64,000 nt of DNA from Massilia agri (GTDB taxonomy: Bacteria; Pseudomonadota; Gammaproteobacteria; Burkholderiales; Burkholderiaceae_D). The notes beneath the pieces are model-generated. The model was not told the origin of the DNA and did no database searches. It saw nothing but the letters and a program-made list of their open reading frames with translations. The stretch spans positions 186,001 to 250,000 of the forward strand of contig NZ_JANUHA010000006.1 in NCBI RefSeq assembly GCF_024753255.1. The letters run 5' to 3'. The position numbers were made by a program, and so were the translations under genes. The stretch's first letter is position 1. Each line of letters begins with the position of its first letter. Below, one piece after another: positions 14,022-21,000 of this stretch.

Positions 14022-15758
14022 ATGCATCGAACGCAGCACGGCAGTTCCCACGTCTTCGCGGTCCAGAGCGACCGGCGGCTCGTCACGGGGATCGCCGTCT
14101 CGGTGCTGCTGCATGGCCTGCTGCTGTCCCTGCAGTTCGGCATTCCGGGTCTCGATGCCGGCTCCGGCGGACCGATCCGTGTGACGCTGGCGCCGCCGCC
14201 GGCCGCGCTGCCCGAACAGCCTGCCTTGCCGCCCGCACCGCCCGCCACCGCGCTTCCCGAGCCGCCGCTGCCCCCGGCTGCCTTGCCGCCTGCGCCGGTT
14301 CAGGGCTTGCGCGCGGTGGATCCGCTGCCCAAGCCTGTCGAGCCCGTTCCTGCGCCGCCGCCGAAGCTTGTCGCGCGCAAGCCTGCCCGCCCGAAGCTGG
14401 CCAAGCGCCGGCCGTCGGTGGCGCCGCCCTTGATTGCATCGACCGCGGCCGACAATCCTTTCACGGTGGCGCCCAGCCTGCCGGACTTCGAGCCGGGCCC
14501 GGCGCTGGAACCGCCGGTGGAGGAAAAGGAAGCCGCGCCGGACGAGGCCATGGCCGCTGAGCGCGACGAGCAGCGCCTGCGCGACGAAGAAGCCGCGCGC
14601 CTGGCCGCGGCCGAGGAGAGCCGGCGCCAGGAAGAAGAAGCGCAGCGCCTGCGCCGCGAGCGCGAGGAAGCGCTGCGCCTGGCGGCCGAGCGCGATGCGG
14701 CCGCGCTGCGGGAGCAGGAACTGGCGCGGCAGGAGGCAGAGCAGGAAGCCGAACGCACGCAGCTCGCGGCCCGGCAGGAAGACGAGCGCCGCCGCATTGA
14801 GCAGCAGGCCGCCGAGCTCGCGCGCCAGCAGGCCGAACAGCAGGAAGCCGAGCGGGACCGCCTGGCCCGGCAGGCGTTCGAAGAGCGCCGCCGTCGCGAA
14901 GCCGAAGCCATGGCCGAACAGCAGCGCCTCGCGCAGCTGCGCGAGCGCGAGGAGGCGCTGGTGCGCGAGGAAGAGCAGCGGATCGCCGCGCAGCAGCTGG
15001 CCGCCCGCGACGCCGAGCGCCGCCTCGCGCAGGAGGCGGACCGCCGGCGCCTCGAAGAGGCGGCGCAGCGCCAGGCGCAGGAAGAACAGGCGCGCCGCCT
15101 GGCGGAAGAACGCGCCCAGGCCGAGCGCCTGGCCCGGCGGCAGGCGGACGAGGCTGCCCGTCGCGCCGCCGCCGAGCGCCTGCAGGCCCAGGCGCTGCCC
15201 GCGGATGGCGGCGCGACAACGCCAGGCATGGGCGGCGACGCCGAAGCGGGCGCGGGCGCACGACCAGGCGCGGGCGCCGGGACGGCGGGCGGCGTGCCCG
15301 GCAGCGCAATGGCCTCGCGCGCACGCGAGATGCTGCGTGGCCTGAACATCCCGAACGTGGACCCGCCGCCGGCCCGCCCGGCCTTCATGCAGCCGCGTTC
15401 GCGCCGGGCGCTGGCCGATGGCGCCGAACGCGATGCGCCGCTGCGCCTCTACGTGGACAGCGTGCGCCAGAAGCTCGAGCGCAACGCCATCCTCGGCGGG
15501 GCGCGTTTCGGACGCGGCGAGGTCCGCGCCGATCCGCTGGTCAGTGTCTCGCTGCGCAGCGACGGCAGCATCGACGACGTGACCATCGTGCGCTCGAGCG
15601 GCCGGCCCGACATGGACGAAGCGGTGCGCCGCTTCGTGCACCTGAACGCGCGCTACGCGGCCTTCCCGCCGAACGTGGCGGCGCGCTTCGATGTCATCGA
15701 GATCCGCCGGGTCTGGGCCTTTGCCGAAGGCCTCAAGCTCCTCGAAGAGCTGCGCTGA
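14022..15758 (+). CDS. Very long TonB/TolA-like energy transducer with coiled coil
   Basis: A 578-residue protein in four parts: one membrane segment near residues 22-38 (VTGIAVSVLLHGLLLSL, with the TonB-type SxxxH pattern); a Pro-rich stretch to about 170; a highly charged Ala/Glu/Arg/Gln coiled coil of about 220 residues like TolA domain II; and a C-terminal TonB-like domain (VSVSLRSDGSIDDVTIVRSSG, then DEAVRRFVHLN). It combines a TonB-type end with a TolA-type rod. It lies 132 bases before a capsule export gene, but no ExbB/ExbD or TolQ/R genes are near. Family call sure, role inferred. Confidence 0.8.
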   Translation: MHRTQHGSSHVFAVQSDRRLVTGIAVSVLLHGLLLSLQFGIPGLDAGSGGPIRVTLAPPPAALPEQPALPPAPPATALPEPPLPPAALPPAPVQGLRAVDPLPKPVEPVPAPPPKLVARKPARPKLAKRRPSVAPPLIASTAADNPFTVAPSLPDFEPGPALEPPVEEKEAAPDEAMAAERDEQRLRDEEAARLAAAEESRRQEEEAQRLRREREEALRLAAERDAAALREQELARQEAEQEAERTQLAARQEDERRRIEQQAAELARQQAEQQEAERDRLARQAFEERRRREAEAMAEQQRLAQLREREEALVREEEQRIAAQQLAARDAERRLAQEADRRRLEEAAQRQAQEEQARRLAEERAQAERLARRQADEAARRAAAERLQAQALPADGGATTPGMGGDAEAGAGARPGAGAGTAGGVPGSAMASRAREMLRGLNIPNVDPPPARPAFMQPRSRRALADGAERDAPLRLYVDSVRQKLERNAILGGARFGRGEVRADPLVSVSLRSDGSIDDVTIVRSSGRPDMDEAVRRFVHLNARYAAFPPNVAARFDVIEIRRVWAFAEGLKLLEELR

Positions 15759-15890
15759 GTCCCTTCATTTCCCGCACCCCTTCCGTTCCCCGGCTCGACC
15801 TTTGATCCGGTGCAAAGCCTGGCCTGATGGACACCGTACGCTGAGCTGAACGGCTCACCGAAGCCGTGTACTTTTTGATAGGCAACAATC

Positions 15891-17009
15891 ATGGCCTTGT
15901 TTTGTTCAGGTGCAATAAAGAGTTGCTGTGCGGCGGCGGCGCTGGGCCTGGCGCTCGGGGGCTGCGCCACCGGCCTTGGCTTCGACTCCTCTGCGGGCGC
16001 AGCGGACGGCGGCGCGGCCCCAGCCACCGAACTCATCACCGACAAGCTGATCGCCGCCGAGCGCCTGGCGTCCGACAGCGCCGCGCAACAAGACCTCAGC
16101 CCGCTGTTCGTGGCCTCGCCGCCGCCCTACACCATCGGCCGCGGCGACATCCTCTCCATCGTGGTCTGGGACCATCCCGAGCTGGCCGCAGGGGGCATGA
16201 ACTCCGCCACGGCCCTGGCCGACAGCGGCGCGCCACCCAACACGGCCGCACCCGGCTTCGCCGTCGACCACATGGGGCGCATCCAGTTCCCGCTGATCGG
16301 CCTGCTCACCCTGGAGGGCCAGACGGCCGAGCAGGCGCGCGAACTGCTCACCAGGAAGCTCGCCCGCTACATCGCCCATCCCAACGTCACGCTGCGGGTC
16401 CAGTCTTACCGCAGCCGGCGCGTCTACGTCGACGGCGAGGTGCGCACGCCGGGCCTGCAGGCCATCGACGACATTCCCATGACCCTCGTCGAAGCGCTCA
16501 ACCGGGCAGGCGGCATGACGCAGGGCGCCGACCAGAGCCGCATCGTCGTCGAGCGCGGCGACGCGCGCTATACCGTGAACCTGCGCGAGCTGATCCAGAA
16601 GGGCGTCAATCCCGGCACCATCCTGCTGGCGCACGGCGACGTGGTGCGCGTCCACTCGCGCGAGGAAAGCAAGGTCTTCGTCTCTGGCGAGGTGATCACC
16701 CCCAGGGCCCTGACCATGCACAACGGCCGCCTCACGCTCAATGAAGCGCTGGGCGAGACCGGCGGCATCAGCCCCCTGAGCGGCGATGCGCGCCAGGTCT
16801 ACGTGGTGCGCAAGACGCCGGAGCGCACACGCGTGTTCCGCCTCGACGCGCGCGCCAGCGGGGCGCTGGCCATGGCCGAAACCTTCGAGCTGCGGCCGAA
16901 GGACGTCGTGTACGTTGCCGCCTCGCCGCTGGCGAACTGGAACCGCCACCTGAGCCTGCTGTTCCCGGGCGCCCTGACCCAGGCCGTCGGCGTTACCACC
17001 AGGCCCTGA
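15891..17009 (+). CDS. Polysaccharide export outer-membrane lipoprotein (Wza/OPX family)
   Basis: A 372-residue protein with a lipoprotein signal ending LALGGC. The Poly_export domain starts at YTIGRGDILSIVVWDHPEL (about residue 82), followed by MGRIQFPLIGLL and two SLBB-type ligand domains (RRVYVDGEVRTPGLQAI; KVFVSGEVITPRALTM). The C-terminus resembles Wza: DVVYVAASPLANWNRHLSLLFP. It should form the channel for capsule or exopolysaccharide. The partner copolymerase/kinase that normally follows survives only as a stub (17033-17182), so export by this locus is probably lost or supplied elsewhere. Confidence 0.92.
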   Translation: MALFCSGAIKSCCAAAALGLALGGCATGLGFDSSAGAADGGAAPATELITDKLIAAERLASDSAAQQDLSPLFVASPPPYTIGRGDILSIVVWDHPELAAGGMNSATALADSGAPPNTAAPGFAVDHMGRIQFPLIGLLTLEGQTAEQARELLTRKLARYIAHPNVTLRVQSYRSRRVYVDGEVRTPGLQAIDDIPMTLVEALNRAGGMTQGADQSRIVVERGDARYTVNLRELIQKGVNPGTILLAHGDVVRVHSREESKVFVSGEVITPRALTMHNGRLTLNEALGETGGISPLSGDARQVYVVRKTPERTRVFRLDARASGALAMAETFELRPKDVVYVAASPLANWNRHLSLLFPGALTQAVGVTTRP

Positions 17010-17032
17010 GCAAGAGCGCAGGAGAAGAGTCG

Positions 17033-17182
17033 ATGACCACGCCCCACGATCCCCATCCCCATTCGCTGAGCCATGTACTCAGCACCCCTCCCGTCCTGTC
17101 GGTGCCCTTCGATCCGCGGCCGAGCGAGCCGCTGGCCGAAGAGCCGAGCGTCGACTTCAAAGGCTACCTGAATACGCTGTAG
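17033..17182 (+). pseudogene. N-terminal stub of a probable chain-length/tyrosine-kinase gene (Wzc-like)
   Basis: Forty-nine codons with a good start (GGAG at 17021-17024). The protein is a Pro-rich cytoplasmic leader ending VDFKGYLNTL and then a stop. Wzc/BY-kinase proteins begin with such a leader followed by a (D/I)xxxYLxTL helix and the first membrane segment; here the frame ends exactly where that segment should start. The position right after the OPX gene supports the identification. The last 19 bases overlap the truncated minus-strand gene, so the junction is near 17178. The identity is inferred from position and pattern; certain homology cannot be shown from 49 residues. Confidence 0.5.
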
Positions 17183-17271
17183 CCGAGGCCGACAATGCCG
17201 ATGACGGCGCTGCGGTTCTGCAGCTTGTCGAGCAGCTGCTCCAGGTGAGGGGAGGTATTCTCGTCGCGCAT
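17164..17271 (-). pseudogene. N-terminal stub of a nucleotide-sugar dehydrogenase (WbpA/Ugd type)
   Basis: Thirty-five codons with a normal start (AGGA before ATG). The peptide ends SAVIGIVGLGY and then four foreign codons (SVFR) and a stop. IGIVGLGYVGLP is the Rossmann GxGxxG motif at the start of UDP-GlcNAc/ManNAc dehydrogenases (WbpA, WecC, Ugd); the sequence is cut in the middle of that motif. It lies 44 bases downstream of the capD-like gene in the same direction, so it was the second gene of that operon. More than 90% of the gene is missing. Confidence 0.75.
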
Positions 17272-17315
17272 GTGTTTCCTCGTCGGTGGTGTGCGGTGGG
17301 GGCGATGGGGCAGGA

Positions 17316-19280
17316 CTAGATACGGAAGGGTACGAAGCGCTTGATCAGGCTCGGACGCGGGGCGTCGGCCACCAGCGGCGGCGCGCTCGAAGGCGCGTGC
17401 GGCACGTATTCGGCGACGATGGCCTTGACCATCGATTCGATCGTGCCGCGTTCGTGGGTCTCGCAAGCCATCATCAGGCAGGTGATGCAGGTCTCCAGCA
17501 CGCTCGGACGCAGGGCGCTTTCCTTCATGCGCATGATGCGTGGGTGCTCGCTGGGGAAGACGGTGCCGTCGGTGAGCAGCTCCTCGTGCAGTTTTTCGCC
17601 CGGGAACAGGCCGACGAACTGGATCTCGATGTCGCCGCGCGGGTTCTGCGGAGTGCGTTCGGTGAGGCCCGACATGGCGATCATGGTGCGCGCCAGGTCG
17701 ACGATCTTCACCGGCTCGCCCATGTCGAGCACGAACACGTCGCCGCCCTTGGCCATGGCGCCGGCCTGGATGACCAGTTGCGCCGCCTCGGGGATCAGCA
17801 TGAAATAGCGCGACACGTCCGGGTGGGTGATGGTGACCGGGCCGCCGCGCGCGATCTGGCGCTGGAACAGGGGAATCACCGAGCCGGAGGAGCCGAGCAC
17901 ATTGCCGAAGCGGACCATGCAGAAGGTGGTGTGGGCGCCGTGGCGCACGGCCGCGGCCTGGAAGATCAGCTCCGCGATGCGCTTGCTGGCCCCCATGATG
18001 TTGGTCGGGCGCACCGCCTTGTCGCTCGAGATCAGCACGCAGGTCTCGACCTTGTGCCTGGCCGCGGCGCTGGCCACCACCTGGGCCCCGACCACGTTGT
18101 TGCGCAGGCCTTCGACGATGTTGGCTTCCACCAGCGGCACGTGCTTGTAGGCGGCGGCGTGGTAGATGGTGGCGACCTTGCCCTCGCGCAGGATACGCTC
18201 GACCAGGTCGTTGTTGCAGACCGAGCCCAGGTGGGCATGGATGCTCAGGGAGGGAAAGCGCGTGCTGAGCTCCTGGCGCACCGTGTAGAGCGCATATTCG
18301 GAGTGGTCGAGCAGGTGCAGCTCGCTCGGGGTCAGGGTGACGATCTGGCGGCACAGTTCGCTGCCGATGGAGCCGCCGGCGCCCGTTACCAGCACGCTCT
18401 TGCCGCGCACGCAGCGGGCGAACAGGTCGAGCCGCGGCGGCACCGGCGGGCGCCCCAGCAGGTCTTCGAATTTCAGTTCACGGATCGAGCCGCGCGCCGG
18501 CGGACGGTCGTCGGCCAGGTCGACGAGGCGACTCAGGATCTTGACCGGGACGCCGGCCTGGCCGAGGCGCTGCATGATGTCGCGCAAGCGTTCCGGCGGC
18601 GCCGATGGCAGGGCGATGACGATGGTGCGGATGCCCTGGCTTGCCACCAGTTCGGCCAGGCGCGCGGTGTTGAAGACCCGCAGGCCGGCGATGGTGCGGT
18701 CGCCCATGGCGCGCTTGTCGTCGAAGATGCAGACCGGACGGTACTCGTCGCTGTGGCGCATGGCCTGCACCAGGCGCGCCCCGGCCTCGCCGGCGCCATA
18801 GACGGCAACCGCGTCGGGACTGCCGGTCCGCTGGCCGCCATGGCCGCGCAAAAGGTTTCGCAAGCCAATGCGGGAAATAACCACGTAGGAAAATACGACA
18901 AACCAGTAAATCGCCAATGCGCTGCGCGGAAAGCGCGGTTCATTCATGATGATTAATACGACGTACACGCATAATATGGCGAACGCCAATGCGGCGCCGG
19001 TGAAACTCAGGAGCCGCTGGTCGATAAAGCGGATCACCGCCCGGTACAGGTCGGACATGGAAAATGCGGCGATCGTGACCACGGCCACTAATACATAGGA
19101 GGCGGGTCCGTAATTTTTTGCGAGTTGTAAATCGCCCCCGCGCAATATCATGGCGATCAAAAAACAGACCGGGAGGGCCAGCAGGTCCGCCACGACCATC
19201 AGGGCGATTTTGCTGGTGCGATTCATCGACACCATCCGTGCGCGAAGCTGGCTGATAAGATCGGAACTGAATTTCGACAT
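17316..19280 (-). CDS. Membrane-bound nucleotide-sugar 4,6-dehydratase/epimerase (CapD/WbpM/PglF family)
   Basis: A 654-residue protein of the long type: four membrane helices in the first 160 residues, a CoA-binding-like Rossmann domain (VAVYGAGEAGARLVQAM near 185), then the SDR catalytic domain with VTGAGGSIGSELCRQI (about 305), SSDKAVRPTN, and FVGLFPGEKLHEELL. Family members convert UDP-GlcNAc to the 4-keto-6-deoxy sugar for capsule, O-antigen or protein glycans. The YxxxK-type catalytic tyrosine is replaced by Met (typical of this branch, SSDKAVxPTNxMGASKR). It was followed by a dehydrogenase gene that is now a stub. Confidence 0.9.
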   Translation of the reverse strand: MSKFSSDLISQLRARMVSMNRTSKIALMVVADLLALPVCFLIAMILRGGDLQLAKNYGPASYVLVAVVTIAAFSMSDLYRAVIRFIDQRLLSFTGAALAFAILCVYVVLIIMNEPRFPRSALAIYWFVVFSYVVISRIGLRNLLRGHGGQRTGSPDAVAVYGAGEAGARLVQAMRHSDEYRPVCIFDDKRAMGDRTIAGLRVFNTARLAELVASQGIRTIVIALPSAPPERLRDIMQRLGQAGVPVKILSRLVDLADDRPPARGSIRELKFEDLLGRPPVPPRLDLFARCVRGKSVLVTGAGGSIGSELCRQIVTLTPSELHLLDHSEYALYTVRQELSTRFPSLSIHAHLGSVCNNDLVERILREGKVATIYHAAAYKHVPLVEANIVEGLRNNVVGAQVVASAAARHKVETCVLISSDKAVRPTNIMGASKRIAELIFQAAAVRHGAHTTFCMVRFGNVLGSSGSVIPLFQRQIARGGPVTITHPDVSRYFMLIPEAAQLVIQAGAMAKGGDVFVLDMGEPVKIVDLARTMIAMSGLTERTPQNPRGDIEIQFVGLFPGEKLHEELLTDGTVFPSEHPRIMRMKESALRPSVLETCITCLMMACETHERGTIESMVKAIVAEYVPHAPSSAPPLVADAPRPSLIKRFVPFRI

Positions 19281-19785
19281 GGCGATCCGCTGCTGGTTAG
19301 AGAAGAAGAAATATGGCGCTGGCCTGGTATGCGGAATAGGGGCTTTAATGAAAAATAGCTTAGTATTTAATGCTTGGGGATAAGCTCATTTGAGGGTCAT
19401 ATGTTTTGTAAATTTATTATCTTGCGACCACAACGAGGGGTGTTTGACCTGACTCAACGGCGGAAAGTGAATTAAAACGAAAGTGCCTGGAATTTAGGTG
19501 GGGAAATGAAATTAGGAAATAAATCGCCTAATTCATTTCCATAGATAACTTAATTGATGAGCATTGCACCGATTGAGGAGCAAGGCCGGGAAAGCGCCTG
19601 CGAAGAAAGATGGCCTACGCGGTGTGCGAAGGCCGGGGCACGATTGCGCGGGCGCGGAACGATGTGGGGGATGGAGGGCCACCATGAGCGGCACGGCCGG
19701 CCAACGGGCCAGTACGACGTGGGATGTGGAAACCCGCGCCGTGACGCGGGCAGTGAAAGAGGCGGCCGGGCGGCCGCCTTCCGGT
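19281..19785. other. AT-rich intergenic region upstream of the capD-like gene
   Basis: About 500 bases without a convincing gene. The half next to the capD-like gene (19281-19560) is clearly more AT-rich than the surroundings and probably holds its promoter, but no clear -35/-10 pair stands out. It contains the hairpin at 19502-19540. The other half (19560-19785) is GC-rich and lies beyond the 3' end of the DUF1460 gene; only a small GC hairpin at 19733-19750 was seen. Confidence 0.6.
19502..19540. repeat. AT-rich inverted repeat
   Basis: GGAAATGAAATTAGG (19502-19516) pairs with CCTAATTCATTTCC (19527-19540) with one bulged A; the loop is 10 bases. It has no adjacent T run, so a regulatory (operator or mRNA leader) role for the capD-like gene is as likely as termination. 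Confidence 0.6.
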
Positions 19786-20736
19786 TCAGGCGCCGGCCGG
19801 GCGGCCGGGGCGTGGCTGCGGCGCCATCGGCGGCACAACGATTTCCTCGTTCAGGCGCAGGAACTTGAAGCCGGCCAGCACCTGGCCGCGCTTGCCCTCG
19901 CGCGCATTCTTCGCCTCGCGCTCGAGGGCGCGCGCGATGAAGGCGTCGAAGGTCTCTTCGCGCACCTTCGGGGCCTGGGAATGCAGGAAGTGGCGCTCGC
20001 CCTTCGGTCCCAGCACCACCAGGCCGACGTGCGAGGCCCAGTAGTCGCCGTCGCGGGTCGAGATCACGTTGACGAAGTCCCCCTCGCGCAGCTGCGAAGC
20101 GATGGCCGCCACCTGGTCTTTCGGGACATAGGCCTGGCTGCTGCTCTCGACCGGGATGTCGGCCACGGTGTGGTGGCGGGTGCGCAGGAACGCCGCGCGG
20201 TCCACCGTCATCCGGTACGTCGGTCCCGCAGGGCCGGCCAGTTCAGCGCTGACGTCGCGCACCAGCCAGCGGTTGGCCACGTTCCAGTCCATCTCCGTGT
20301 AGTGGTTGCGGGTGGCCACGCCGATCACGCCGTCGCGGTAGCGGATCCGCTGCAGCATCCAGAAGAATTCTTCCCAGGACTGCGACAGCGCCATCGCATA
20401 AGTGTGCTCGGCGAACACCACGCAGTCGCTCTCCTTCAGGCTGAAGAGCGGCAGCTCGTCATGGATCTCGTAGGGGAACTCGCCCAGCAGGTGCAGGGAA
20501 TAGGGCTGGCCCAGGTTCTTGCGTCCGATCGCGGCGATGCGCTTGCGCAGGTCGGGTTCCGATGCCTGCATGTGGGCGATGTAGCGGCCCGCCTCGCGCG
20601 GCGTCATCTGGTAAAGCTGCTTTTGCAGGACCTCGCCCAGGGGCGTGTCCGGGGGCGGCGTGGCGGGGAGCTTGGGCGGAGCGGAGGCGCAGCCGGCGAG
20701 GGCGGCGCCGGCAAGCAGCAGGCAGGCGAGGCGCAT
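19786..20736 (-). CDS. DUF1460 lipoprotein (NlpC/P60-like amidase fold)
   Basis: About 316 residues, with a lipoprotein signal MRLACLLLAGAALAGC. The DUF1460 domain follows: ESDCVVFAEHTYAMAL carries the conserved cysteine (nucleophile of the NlpC/P60-like fold), and HVGLV about 125 residues later supplies the histidine. Family members are amidase-like proteins probably acting on peptidoglycan fragments. The ATG at 20736 gives a clean lipobox; an in-frame TTG at 20751 is possible but has no ribosome site. It is divergent from the TonB-dependent receptor. Confidence 0.82.
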   Translation of the reverse strand: MRLACLLLAGAALAGCASAPPKLPATPPPDTPLGEVLQKQLYQMTPREAGRYIAHMQASEPDLRKRIAAIGRKNLGQPYSLHLLGEFPYEIHDELPLFSLKESDCVVFAEHTYAMALSQSWEEFFWMLQRIRYRDGVIGVATRNHYTEMDWNVANRWLVRDVSAELAGPAGPTYRMTVDRAAFLRTRHHTVADIPVESSSQAYVPKDQVAAIASQLREGDFVNVISTRDGDYWASHVGLVVLGPKGERHFLHSQAPKVREETFDAFIARALEREAKNAREGKRGQVLAGFKFLRLNEEIVVPPMAPQPRPGRPAGA

Positions 20737-20859
20737 GATCGGATCGGTCAAAGTGTTGTGATATCGCCACGCTAATCGCCTGCGCGGGCGCTGGAAAATG
20801 AATTTTCATGCACACGCCATAACCCGGCATGCGGCAAAGATTTGTCCAAACAGAGGGGC

Positions 20860-20888
20860 TTGAATATGTACATTCCTCCGGGTTATAT
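20860..20888 (+). promoter_or_regulatory. Probable promoter of the TonB-dependent receptor gene
   Basis: TTGAAT (20860-20865), 17-base spacer, TTATAT (20883-20888). The leader to the ATG at 21001 would be about 105 bases. The region is AT-rich compared with its surroundings. No Fur-box was recognised. Confidence 0.45.
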
Positions 20889-21000
20889 AGACTATAAAAC
20901 AAGTGATTATTCAGCAAGGGCACCCTTCATCAATACTCCGAAAATGGCGGCGGTGGCGCCTGCCGTGCAGACCAATAGCGAAAACAATAGGAGATACACA

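Noticed and set aside
13938..15641. Minus-strand open frame of about 567 codons opposite the TonB/TolA-like gene
   Set aside because: Repetitive Arg/Gly/Leu-rich translation mirrors the Ala/Glu/Arg rod of the plus-strand gene; no start signals and no domain.
20842..21000. Upstream in-frame extension of the TonB-dependent receptor
   Set aside because: Extension is AT-rich and lacks codon bias; the ATG at 21001 has AGGAGA and starts a clean signal peptide. A promoter-like pair lies inside the extension.
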